Assembly (NCBI RefSeq): GCF_949628265.1
Contig: NC_088786.1
Span: 4,216,001-4,280,000 of the forward strand
Length of the DNA stretch: 64,000 nucleotides
Origin: Cloeon dipterum
Lineage: Eukaryota > Arthropoda > Insecta > Ephemeroptera > Baetidae
Direction of reading: 5' to 3'
The notes beneath the pieces were generated by a model. It was not told the origin of the DNA. It did no database searches and worked only from the letters and a program-made list of their open reading frames with translations. A program made the position numbers and the translations under genes. Positions 1-11,351 of this stretch are shown here, one piece after another (within the stretch, counting starts at the first letter, position 1; each line of letters starts with the position of its first letter).

Positions 1-3000
1 TGGTCGACAAGCAGTTCGGCGCCAAGGCCGACAAAATCTACTGCGGCAATTGCTACGACACGCAGTTCGCGTCCCGCTGCGATGGATGCGGCGAAATCTT
101 CCGAGCAGGTGAGTGAAAGAGCCCCTGAGTGGGCGGCTGCACGTTCGCCCGGCATTGAGCGCGAGACGCTAATTGACATCAAATTTTCGAACGAGTGACA
201 CGTTTTAATCAGGCCACATGCAGACCTTCACGCCCGGTTCACAATGAGTCTTGCCTTAAATAGCGCCGATCCCAGATTTAATTGAAACTCGATTTGAGCT
301 CCAACAATAATGAGCTGAGCTGGAGAGAGAGAGAGATTTGAAATCCATTCGACAGTGTCAATTTTAATCAAGTGCATGACCAAACACCACTGCCACGCAG
401 GTCAATTCGTAGATTTCAATTTTGACGTGTCCATGTCAGATCCGATTTCGTCATTTTCTCATTAAGCGAGTTTGACGGTGTATTTTCCCTTGGATAAAGT
501 AAGTGAATGTTGAAAAAGTGAATGACGCAAATTCTGAAATTTAGAACGTCGTTGGCTGCGTTAAAGAACGCTGTACGTTTTAATCCTTTAACATTTTCTC
601 AGACTAATTAACTATCGCTTGTCACTTTTCTTTGCGTCATTATTCATATTTTCACCCTCGCCACACCCTTGGTGAGGTATGCAACCGGCACGTCAGTCTG
701 ACCTCGCAGGTTGCATACCGCCACTCCAAAAGGGGAGCTAGATAGTGAGAGTCTGTCGGCCCACGTAGCTGTGCGACATTCTAACAAACACCGTAATGAC
801 CATCGTCATGCACGTCGACTTCATTGAAAAGTCCTTGATGGGCCGTATTTAACGCCGTTGTTATTCCATAAATTTCTCCGAACACACGCAGCGGCAGCAG
901 GAGCGAACAATTGGTTCGATCAGATGAGCCCAGCTTGTTTGCTTTGCTCGTTTTACGTGTACAGATAGATAGGCTCTTTACATTGAGCTAGTTGCTGCTT
1001 TGAGACAACACACATGCGCTATAATGTCAAGGTGCTCGCCTGTCTCGTCAAAGAGACGACAATAAGCAAGCAAACGGCGGACCACCCTGTCTGAAAAACG
1101 CTGCCAACATCAATCAGCCGCGCGAGCGAAATTTCAATTAGCCTTAAGTGCATATTTTATGGAAATGAGGCGTGCGTGCCTACGGCGGTGGAATGATCAT
1201 TGCATGCGGAGTGATTTTACTACCTCACTCTGACAATGAGACAATGTCCTATGGAAATTAAGTGAAATTTCTTATATAGAAACTGCTCAACTCAAAACAA
1301 CTGAAACTCACTCGGGCCGGTTTCTGACGTCTTATATTTTATTTAAATATAATTTGGTTTGATTTACTTTGAATTTTATTTGATAAGACCAACACTTTCC
1401 GTGATTAGTCCAAATTCATTTGATTGATCATGATGACTTTGAGTTCATTGGGGAGGAAACTTTCCATACATCACGTTCATCCTGTCCCACGAGCCAATTT
1501 TGGACAAGTTTAGCGGTCAAGCGGTGCGACCAAAGCTGTTAACAGTAATTAAAAGTGACGAAGCAAGGTTTCTTCCATGCCCTCCAACGGATAGAGGGGA
1601 AATACTAAAACCGCGTTGCTCATCTCGGATTACGTGGTTTTCGCCCGGACCAAAGCAAAGCGGCTAACCGATCGCATTGCAGGCCAATTACCATACACCA
1701 TGTATATTGGCTTCGGCTGAGTTGCGCGGTGCGTGTCGCAAAATGCATTCTTGTCGTTTCTTCTGCTTGTCTCTTACTCTATCCCACCGCTGCGGCTAGC
1801 AGTGTGTTTTGATTCCTTATATTGAGGCAAGGTCGTGGGGAGGGAAGGCCGAGGAGGCATGTGGGTGTTGGGCCAAAGGTGGGCTGGGCTGCCGCTGCCT
1901 GCGATCATTTCGCTCCAACAATGGCCACGAGCAGCTTCAACAGCAAAATCAACCTGCGGTTGTCCAACACCAAGACGGTCGGCGGCGACCGCATCAATCG
2001 CGCCCTCCGCAATGGCGAGGACGTCGCCGTCCTCTACGACGTCCTGCCGTCCCAAAAGTCCTCCAGCAATAAGGACTTCCATTGTGCCCTTAACGAGTTG
2101 TGCCGGAATGGCAATCCTGACTTCATCCAGCCAGGTAGGGTTCAAACGGCCCGATAATTCAAAGTGAGCGAACTATTCATAAGCCCTGATTATTCTGATC
2201 ATTTCAAATAAGTAAAATATATTTTAAATTTCAATGCTGAGCTGTAAAATCATTTATTTTCAATTTTGTCTCACGTTTAATGACATTATTTAACTCTATA
2301 TCAATCCATTAATGAGAAATATTACTTCAAACCCCAGAAAAAACCCCTGCTGCCATTCAAAGCTAACATATTTGTACGTGGCTCTAGAAATTTTGGGGAT
2401 AATTCGCATTTTAATTTGGTATATTGTGGTACACTTTTGATTTTGCTCACTGTATTATAGAGTTAGAAGGTTACAAATTATTCAAACTACCAACTGGATT
2501 GTCTGATTGCTGAAATCGTCAATATCCTTTCTCATTACACTTTAAATTAAAATTTTATGTTGGTGCCACAAACTAGAAGTTTAAAATTTCTCTAGAAGCT
2601 TGAAGAATCGAAGTCTTCCTTTAAATAAGCCCATTTTCTACAAAAATTAATTAGTTCTTCAAAAGCGTGATTTAAATAGAAATTTAGTATAAATAGACAG
2701 AAACTGTGGAACGGGAAATTGGGATAGCCGCACTTTTAAATTCAAGCCCGCTTACTGAAGAATATGAGACACAATAAGCCTTAGTCGTCCTATTTTCTCG
2801 TAAATATTTTAATTGCCATGTCTCGCTTGTTAATACTTATGTTACTTTACACAATGGCATTTCATACATACGAAGGAATGCTTGAAGGTGAATTGCATCG
2901 CCTACATTTTATCAAGATAATAAAAAACTACGAATCTCTCCATTAAGTACTCAAGTGCCGTATGGATGCATGAATGGAGGACCGCCTGCCGCGTTTTTTA

Positions 3001-6000
3001 TTCACTCTTTTTTATCGGTGCGAGACAAAATAAAACTGTCAGTGACAAAGTGACCTTTAGCGTGTGTCAGGGATTGCCAATGCATGACGCGAGAGGAAAG
3101 TGCGCTTTTTGGTAGCCAAAGAGCTGTTTTGAGTTTTTTCCTCGTACTATATACGTCATACGCGCAAACAAGTGAACAGGCCTTTCCATTTAGCACGAAA
3201 TTCACTCAACCTCAATCTATCAACATTAATCTCTGAATTATGCCTCGCTAATTTGCAAGACGAGATAAATTTTTGCAATTAATCTTTCAGCCAGTGCGAG
3301 GGAAAGTTCGCCAGGGACGGGTTCCTACCTATATTCGCGCTTTTATCCATCCTTGTGTGAAAAGGAATCGATTGAAAGATCGCTTTGTAAAGAATGAAGA
3401 CTCTCTCTCTTTGTGAATGAGTCTGCCTTTTCTCGCCACAAAGTCTTTTTGTCATAAAGAGTGTCAATTAGCTTTGTTTGCGGATGGAGTTTTGACTAAA
3501 TGGACGTTTAAACATAGTCAATTTGATTTTGACCTTTAAATTTGAAACCTCGGTTGTATACCCAAGTGATTAGTGATTTCTTCAGTGAAGGCCTAAAATT
3601 TAAAGTTGCAATATGCTGCCATCTCTTATAGATCTGCGTTTTCCCCTGTGTCAAGTTTGGAGTCAATTCCTCTTAAATTTTAGGAAAATTGCATCGACTA
3701 CTGAAACTCATTTTATCTCTTTGCCTGTGATGTTATTTAGAAAGACAATGTATGTTCCTAAGGGCATTATATTAATAAGGCGTCTGATGCAACAAAGGAA
3801 AACAAACCAAAAAGCCCAAATTTCAAACGAGCCCCATATTTTGTGTGAAAAGGTCAGTTCTCACAGTGAACAGTCACGATCTGCCGCACATTAGCATGAA
3901 GTCGGCTATGCTAATTCGTGATAGCCGCCCAGAATTGCTCAATTACCATTTTGTGAGTGTGCACCGGCTGCTAATTACCAAGTCAAAGCCTTTTTAGTGA
4001 TTCGCACCTCGTCGGCGGCATGAAAACGAGTGTCGTGTTTGATCAGCGGCGCCGACCGACGAGAGGCGCAGAAAATTGGGCCCCGCGCGAAAGAAAGGCA
4101 TTCCATAGGTTAACCGGTTGACGACGTTGCATCTTTATAAGGAGTCGGGCAACACCTACGGTCGCCGATGATGTCATAAAAATAATGATTCAGACAATCT
4201 CAAAGCACTTGCTTCTTCGTGCATCTGTCTTTTCTTCTGCGAAAGGAAACGCACGTCGCGCTCTAGTCCGAATAAAGCCTGCAAACAACACGCGCACATG
4301 TGCAACATGGTTTATTTCAAATGAAAGAGCGGTATTGTCTCTGGTGCGCAGCACGTGATGCCGTTTGGGCGCGTTTCATTTTATTTCACGTGCAGCCTTC
4401 ATGCTCCAGAGACTTTGCTCTTCTTGAAAAATAACAACCGAGATCCGCTTTGAGATCTTAATCTCAATTCACCGCCTATTTTTTGCGCTTGGTCCTGTTA
4501 AATTTAAGATTGCTCTTTCGAGATGGGCAAAAACTCCGTGTCCCAATAACATCGCGAATGAATAATACTGGAGGAAGCCCAGTCGAGAAAAGGTCCAGCC
4601 CATTTTTATTGAAATGCCTAGACATTCGTCCCGTGAAATTAATTCACGCATGCTGGAAAGGCGCAAACCAGCAAGTAGCGAGTCGGAAAGCTTTCGTAAT
4701 CCTCCCAAATCCTAATGGACTCATCATTGCAATGCAATAAAATCAAATGTTGGTGTAAATCATTCAACCTCAAAACATCGCAAAGCGTGCACATTACTTT
4801 CCTTATCTTTATGGAGTATTTTATTCGAGGCCATTTAAAAATGCAATTTCTCAGTTTTATTTGAATTCGAGTCCAAATTTGCTAATAAATGTGTCGATTT
4901 TGCGTTGGCAGGTACAAAGAAGATGGAATACAAGACCCGTCAGTGGCACGAGAAGTGTTTCTGCTGTTGCGTGTGCAGTACTCCGATCGGCACCAAGTCT
5001 TTCATCCCGCGCGAGCAGGAGATTTACTGTGCTGGCTGCTATGAGGACAAGTTCGCCACTCGCTGCACCAAGTGCAACAAGGTAATACCATCTTTTTCAT
5101 TGATTTGAGGAAATAATCATCGTTGGTTGAAGTTTAGATATTTATTATTTTCACGACATGTTCCAGCTGCAACTGGTGCCTTATTCTAAGGCACCAGTTG
5201 GAGCCGAAACAAGTCGAGAAATTAAAAATCTCAACTGGACCCAGCGAGGACAAGTCCGATTATTTCTCCATCTTTTTAATTTAATTTTTTTCCAATTTGA
5301 ACTCCATTGAAAGTTGACTGTAAGAAATAGCCTTAAATATTTACACTAAGTTAGCATTTAAATAAATTATTTATGTTCTGATGGATTAAAGAAAACAGTA
5401 GAGACCTTGTGAAACAGAGCCTCTATTTTTATAATTCTTTTTCCCCCTTTTTACAACAGGCAAGCGCTAATATTATTTTGTTATATATTTTTTCGTTTCA
5501 AAACGGGCGCCTAGTTTAGCCCTTTGAATATCTGCTACGCAAATCACTGAATGGCATCTGGAAGTCTATTGGCGTTTATTGGCCCATCATAAACGTTTTA
5601 TAGATGAGCTCGTTGAGGCTATTTTCTAAACAGATTGTCGTGCACTCGGTGCTATTAAGAAAGGCCACCCAAAATCTAACGCAATTTAACGATCAAAATC
5701 GAAACCCAAATCTAGTCCAGTGTCAACATCAAGCCGCTCAAGTCCGCTGTCACCTTCGCATTTTCAATTAGCAAACTTTCAAATAATTTAATTACGATTT
5801 TATCGATCGCCAAAAGTGGTTTAATTCTTGTCACGAGGCGAAAAAAGCAAGGTAGCTGCTCTTGTCCAAAGCGAGGAAGCAGGAGGCGGACGGGATCTGC
5901 GCGCTGGGACGGTGGGCGGACGGGCGGGCGGGCCAAGGACGGATTAGCCCTCGGCAGTGTCCCGGTTTCGCGCGGCAGGTGATTCTCAGCAGCCTTGTTC

Positions 6001-7916
6001 AAGCGCCACCGGGGGTAAAAGTAAAAATATTGCAAGCGGGGGCGAACCGGAGCAGCTCGTTTCTACGCCTGCCCACCGCGCGACAAGAAAATTGCTGTTT
6101 TGCAACCGGTGTATATGTGACAGCCGAGAAATTTGCATGCACGTATCGTAGGAGACGGCGGAAGCTAGCAAAGCGACAACCTGACGTGCGCTTGACAGAC
6201 GAAGATATAATTTATAAATAAACTGTTGCCTACTCAAATGTCGGCCGGGTAAGGCTGGAAATTGCGATCGTGGGATTTGGCAAAATAACGCACCGAGAAT
6301 TTTTGTGCTGCACTGCATATTTATGCGTTCAGAAGGAGGCCATCAAATTTATGGGCAAACGTAAATTGCTTTACATGCGAAAATACAGTGATTTAAAAAT
6401 TAGGTTGCCACCGAAGTGAAAAATTGCTCTCAAGCTATATTATTAGCAATTTTGCACGACTCGTTTGTGTGTTAATTTAAATTCATATAAGGACTCGATT
6501 TCATGCCAATATATTTTATAGCCTGTGCGCGTGTTGTCGCACCTTGCAATTTTCCTATAGCCGCTGCTGCCGCTTTTTTATATTAATTCTTTATTTAACC
6601 TTTTAAGGGCGTTGCGAGATTAAAACGAGTGTGAATTTGCATTTCAGATCATTACCACCGGAGGTGTGACCTACAAGAACGAGCCGTGGCACCGTGAGTG
6701 CTTCACCTGCACCCACTGCAACACCTCGCTGGCTGGACAGCGCTTCACCTCCCGTGACGAGAAACCCTACTGCGCCGAGTGCTTTGGAGAACTGTTTGCC
6801 AAGCGCTGCACGTCGTGCAGCAAGCCTATCACTGGTAATTAATCTCTCAAAAAAGACCATCATCCCTCAATTAGCAATTTAAGCGGTGCCTTGCTAAGCA
6901 ATTTATTTATTTGCTGAGGCGAAACTCATGCAAATCACTGTAAATCCTTTAGTCCCATGGAATAAAAACGAATTATTGCTAGAAGTCTCAGCTGGGTGAT
7001 TTTGGCGGCTGCTAGCTGAACCGCGGCAGCCGAATTTTGCACGGAGGCTGGAGCGGCTGAAAAAAATTCAAAAGTGAAATTTGATAGTTCTTAACGGCCT
7101 GAAGGGACGGAGACCAATTTTTTCTCCTGCACTTTTCAATTTTTACATTTGGACCAGCGGCTGGAGCAGCGTATCCAAAGTCAATATAAAATTTGGTTTA
7201 TAAATTGTTAGTTAACGACAGTTAAGAACATTTTTGCATTGTTGACTATAGCAATTAGTTCATTGAGTTTATTGTTTGTGAAATTTAGCAACAGTTTATC
7301 TCTACACTGAGCAATAATTAATTCATGACCGAGGAACAGTTAATCTCAGATTTTGCAAATTCCTTTTGGCGAAATATATAATGATTTATGTACAATATAA
7401 GGATACAGTGCTCGCCGCTTGATAAGCATGCTCACTTTTGAGCTGATGTTTAAGATATTTAAAAGGCAATACCCAGATGGGAAATTCTTAATTTTTTCCA
7501 AATTTTTAGAAACTATTTCGAGTAAAGGTAAATTGATTTTTCACGAATATTCTGTAAACCTTAGACATCTTATTCTTATTGCATCAACTGAGAACAATGT
7601 TGCTTAATTTAAAAAAAAAACGCTTTTTCTATTCAAGCTTCACCAGACCTAAAAAAATCGTGAAATTAATTATTGAAACATTGTAAATGTTTATTCTTTT
7701 TCTCTAAAACATGTACTTTTTGACTGCAGTAGACTTACTACGTTATTTATATTTTTAGGAATTGGTGGAACGAGGTTTATCTCGTTTGAAGATCGCCACT
7801 GGCACAACGATTGCTTTGTGTGCGCCACTTGCAAGTCGTCGTTGGTGGGTCGCGGATTCATCACCGACGGTGACGATATTATTTGCCCAGAATGCGCTAA
7901 GCAAAAGCTGATGTAA
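1..7916 (+). CDS. Lmpt: Multi-LIM-domain protein, Limpet/FHL type (5' end outside window)
   Basis: Visible coding exons are 1-108, 4912-5081, 6648-6834 and 7759-7916; all joins keep phase (1, 0, 1). They encode the end of one LIM domain and three further LIM domains with regular zinc-ligand spacing, for example C-x2-C...W-H-x2-C-F-x-C. The last exon ends ECAKQKLM and then TAA at 7914-7916. FHL/Limpet proteins are LIM-only adaptors of muscle and cytoskeleton with roles in transcription and sarcomere assembly; that function is inferred from the family. The reading frame is open at base 1, so upstream LIM/PET exons lie outside the window. The terminal ATG-TAA is followed by GT, so GTAAGT at 7912-7917 could serve as a donor to a further exon, but none is recognisable downstream and FHL proteins end at this place. 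Introns are 4.8, 1.6 and 0.9 kb. Family call is secure; the exact orthologue is likely. Confidence 0.88.
676..719. repeat. Perfect 11-bp inverted repeat, potential hairpin
   Basis: GGTATGCAACC at 676-686 is repeated in inverse at 709-719, and inside the 22-bp spacer there is a second short inverted repeat (GTCAG/CTGAC). It lies in an intron of the LIM gene. The 44-bp unit is shorter than a usual pre-miRNA. Function unknown. Confidence 0.5.
1921..2134 (+). CDS. Lmpt: Alternative first coding exon of the LIM gene
   Basis: An ATG at 1921 in a good start context (caacaATGgcc) opens 71 codons, beginning MATSSFNSKINLRLSNTK, that end at a CAG|GTAGG donor at 2134 in phase 1. That is the same phase as the exon ending at 108, so it can splice in frame to the exon at 4912. 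The stretch is GC-rich with coding-like third positions, unlike the surrounding intron. A transcript starting here would replace everything upstream with a 71-residue leader and would drop the first zinc-binding Cys pair of the LIM domain completed at 4912, leaving a half LIM plus two full LIM domains. The leader matches nothing I recognise. It could also be a cassette exon, but the in-frame ATG favours an internal promoter. Confidence 0.6.
5171..5199. repeat. Perfect 13-bp hairpin with 3-nt loop in LIM gene intron
   Basis: AACTGGTGCCTTA at 5171-5183 and its exact reverse complement at 5187-5199 are separated by TTC, about 90 bp after the exon ending at 5081. The flanks add an imperfect extension of the stem. 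The loop is very short for a microRNA precursor. It may be a transposon remnant or a structured intronic site. Confidence 0.5.
7222..7570 (+). mobile_element. TTAA-flanked MITE-like repeat, copy 1
   Basis: This AT-rich stretch in the last LIM-gene intron is related to 51617-51989, 60238-60676 and the reverse strand of 53257-53960. Shared landmarks in order are a start at TTAA followed by TTTTTGCATTG, GACTATAGCAA, a GAGGAACAGTTAA...CAGATTTT block, a GCCGCTTGATAAGCATGC block shared with copy 4, and a right end near TTCTGTAAA. The right terminus is degenerate. No coding capacity. It is non-autonomous. Confidence 0.7.
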
Positions 7917-9740
7917 GTCTCCAGAAACGTGCCTAAGCCATCTCTGTTGCCTTAAAAAAGTTATAAAGAAAATCAATTAATGTCTAAGGCAGTATTTTTG
8001 AAGCAGATCAAGGAATGATCAATCATCATATCCCCGCCTCCATCGTTCTAAAATGAACTAACGGTAACAGGCTTTTTTTCTCGTCTGCAAGATTTGAATA
8101 ACTCCGCCACCGTAAAAGTATTATTTTCCATCTCAATCTTTCGTTTTTGTTTTATATATCTTTTAATTTCTTTTCCACGAAAATCTTGTTTTTTGTACTT
8201 TTTGCATAAATGGAAATAATTGCATTGCATTTTGACCGGCCCGGATTTGTATATTATCACTCTCTTGTGGACCATTTGCGCGTGACTAAAACTGTTGTGA
8301 CATTTTTAACCAAGTCAATTGTTGTTAGAGATAAGCCGGAAAAGTCAAAAGTCGTCTGCCTGATGGTCTCGCATTTTAAATTTCGACTTCGCTCGGCATC
8401 TGGGCCGCATTTTCATCCTTTTTTAAAAAAAATAATATTTTAACTAACGATCAACATGTAACTATACTCTTCCCTAAAAGAAGGAATCAAATCAGAGGTA
8501 CTTAAATACTGAAATAACAACTTCTCTACCCTAATAGATCACACGCGCGTAGATTTGTTACTCGATAGGTGATAGTGGATGCTAATCAACGTAAAAATAT
8601 CAATTTTGAGATCAATTATTTATGAGGTTGCCCGTGAGCTGAGAGGGCACCTTAAACGCTAAAATGTGTATTCCTGCTATAGAGTTATAACTATATATTT
8701 ATCAGACAAATTGTCGTCGCATGTACTTACACTAATTTAACTTGTCAATGTGGCCTTCAAAGACGATAATCACTATGAGAAAGAGATAATATATTGAGGA
8801 AAACTAAAGTGCTGAAAACGCATAACTATATAATATATATACCTAATATATATATTTGCAAAGAAGTTATTGTTAGGGAGGAAATTTTGACGTTCTTACA
8901 CGAATATACAACATCTGTGGTCAAACTCAGTCTCATCAACTGGCGGACAACAATATTTTGGTTGCCTTACTTAATTTTAACAAATAAAAATCCTCTTCCT
9001 AATATAGTGAACAAAGTGTTGTTGTGACCGAGAGGCGAGGAATCTCTTCTACTCGCTTAGAAACTAGCAATCTAGATAAGAAACACGTACTAATCAAGTG
9101 AGTATTTTATTGTTTTCTTTTCGACATATTTTATAGTTCGTTAACATCCGTTTTATTATTATCATTTACGTATCTTAATTTTACGAGAGAAAGAACCTTA
9201 CCTTTTACAATGCCTTTCCGCAAAACACTTGAAGAGTGCAATGTCCTTAATAGCCCTTTAGTCTTTGAGCGGGAACGCGCTACTCTCTACGTAGGAAATA
9301 TTAATTACAACCAAGGAATATATCCAATCAGTATTGTCTGTTGCTTTCGGTGTCTTATCAAACAAACCAATTCTACATTATGTACTTGTGCCTTTTAATT
9401 TTTATTCGGGGATTTTAATAATACAATTATACACATACACACACACACACCCATCTATACTTTTGATTGTGAACACACGCAAACACGTGTGCTACTCTAA
9501 TCCTGATGAATGGACTGTTGTAAAAGCGAAAACCGTCAAAGAGAGGAAACTATTCTATATAATTACATAAATATATATGCGAACGCCTATAATTTGTGGA
9601 TGAAAAATACAATCCGAGCGAAACAATGTATATTTATTGCCTGTGCTGTAATTTAGCAACAAGTCAGAGCAAGTAGTGGGTAATTTGCGGCCTTGTATAT
9701 CATATTCTAGAACACGAAGGACACGAATAAAATTATTAAA
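7917..9740 (+). other. Probable 3' UTR of the LIM gene
   Basis: There is no convincing ORF between the LIM stop codon and about 9.74 kb. The stretch is AT-rich and contains a short CA-repeat tract at about 9434-9450. The clearest polyadenylation signal is AATAAA at 9726-9731. A long 3' UTR is an inference. Confidence 0.4.
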
Positions 9741-11351
9741 ACATGTGCATAACTAGAATATTTATGAGAGTTTCATTGCATCCATGCACTTTCCCAGCTG
9801 TCAACCGACTTAAGATCTTGAATGCTGATACAGAGCCTCCTCTGACTCACGTCGCAATTAATATGCACGAGAGACGTTGTCGAAGAGTTGCCTTACGCGT
9901 GCAGTCGCAAATTAAGAGAACGCTGTCAAGTAAGTTAATACATTATACTCTTTGAGGTAAAATCTCCACGACGCGAAGAAACATAATATTTAGCGATCTT
10001 CATTTTGCATTTCCTTTTCCAGTGCAGGGATAAAAAGAATAATTAAAAATACAATTCAGTTGCTCTCGCTGCAGACAAGGAAACTTAGCTTAAAGTTTTT
10101 GTTTTTGGTGAACCGATTGAATTCGTGTAGCCTTCCAGCGATGGAAAATTTGTTGAGCTATTTAAGGAGATTTTTAGAAAATGGTCCGAATTTTCAAAAT
10201 TGATTTAATTTAGCTGAAATTTTATGGTTTCAATAATACGTTTAATGAGACAGGTTGTAGAAAAAATGTAAATTTACCTCGATGTTGGTTACGGGCTTTG
10301 TCAGTTTTTAATGTTTAACCTTTGATAAATAACATTATATAAACATATTAAAAATAAGAATATTTATCGTTTTTTACAACTTTTTCTTGTTGATAATGCA
10401 GAGCTTAAAAAGTTTATGACCTGATAGTCAAGTCTATTCAGAATGTGTCAAAAACGTTATTTCAAACTGTTAACTACCTTCTTCTAAAGTTCCAGTAAAA
10501 GGTCAAATAATTAGGGGCTTTCCTGGAAAGTCATAAATGACCCATCGATCGATTCAACTTGTTAAGTAGAGTTAACGTACACAATCGAATGAAAATTAGC
10601 TTCACAGTTCGATTTGGAATGATTCCCCACGTTAAATCCCATAAGGATGTTAGCCTTTGGAGCTGCATATAACTCGCAAACTGCGTCAAATCAAAAATTT
10701 CCCCTGGTGAATGCCTCTTAACTCGTTGGATACTTCAAGAATTTCACTAAAACTAAAACATATTAGAATCCTAAAAGAGTTTCATTATTAGAGCTGAACA
10801 GCTCATCGTGTTAAAATTAATTTCTACAAATAAGCTATCTGTCAATTTTGTTAAAAGCGAATTAAAATATATCTTCACAAAATAAAAGTATCCGCGGTAT
10901 AATTTATTTGGCTCCGAAGTGATGAGAGAGTGCATTATATTCATTCCTTTTCTTGTTTTATTTTTTACTCTCCATCTAAAAGATTAACTACCTCTTGAGC
11001 GATGTCGAGGAGAGGGCAGCAGGAAAATCAACCAAAAGAAACCAGCAGCTGCTGCTGCTGGGTTATTCGTCTTTTGTTGTACCTCTCGGCGCCGGAGTGA
11101 GTCAACCTCTCGTCGACGATCGTCTCGCAGCAGACTATGTGTGTAGTGTGTATAATGAATAATGTGCGTCTTTCTCTGTCTCACCTTGTCCTTGACTTTT
11201 GTTCTAACTTTCATTAGCAAGCGCAGGCATGGTCCATAAATTAATCCCAGCCAGAGGCATTCTGATCCCTTCAAACTAGTTTTTTTCCCTTCGACTCGCA
11301 CACATGCTTTAGTGTAACCCAATTCCAAATATCAGTCGCGATGTCATAACC
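9741..11351. other. Intergenic region upstream of the serine protease
   Basis: AT-rich DNA without recognisable genes. A somewhat GC-richer patch at about 10990-11130 carries a short CTG/CAG-type run (GCAGCTGCTGCTGCTG); it may be promoter or 5' UTR of the protease. Short ORFs here show no family signature. Confidence 0.4.

Noticed and set aside
7912-7917. GTAAGT at the end of the last LIM exon as a splice donor
   Set aside because: The in-frame TAA gives the expected FHL-type C-terminus, and no further LIM exon follows before 11 kb; kept only as an alternative.
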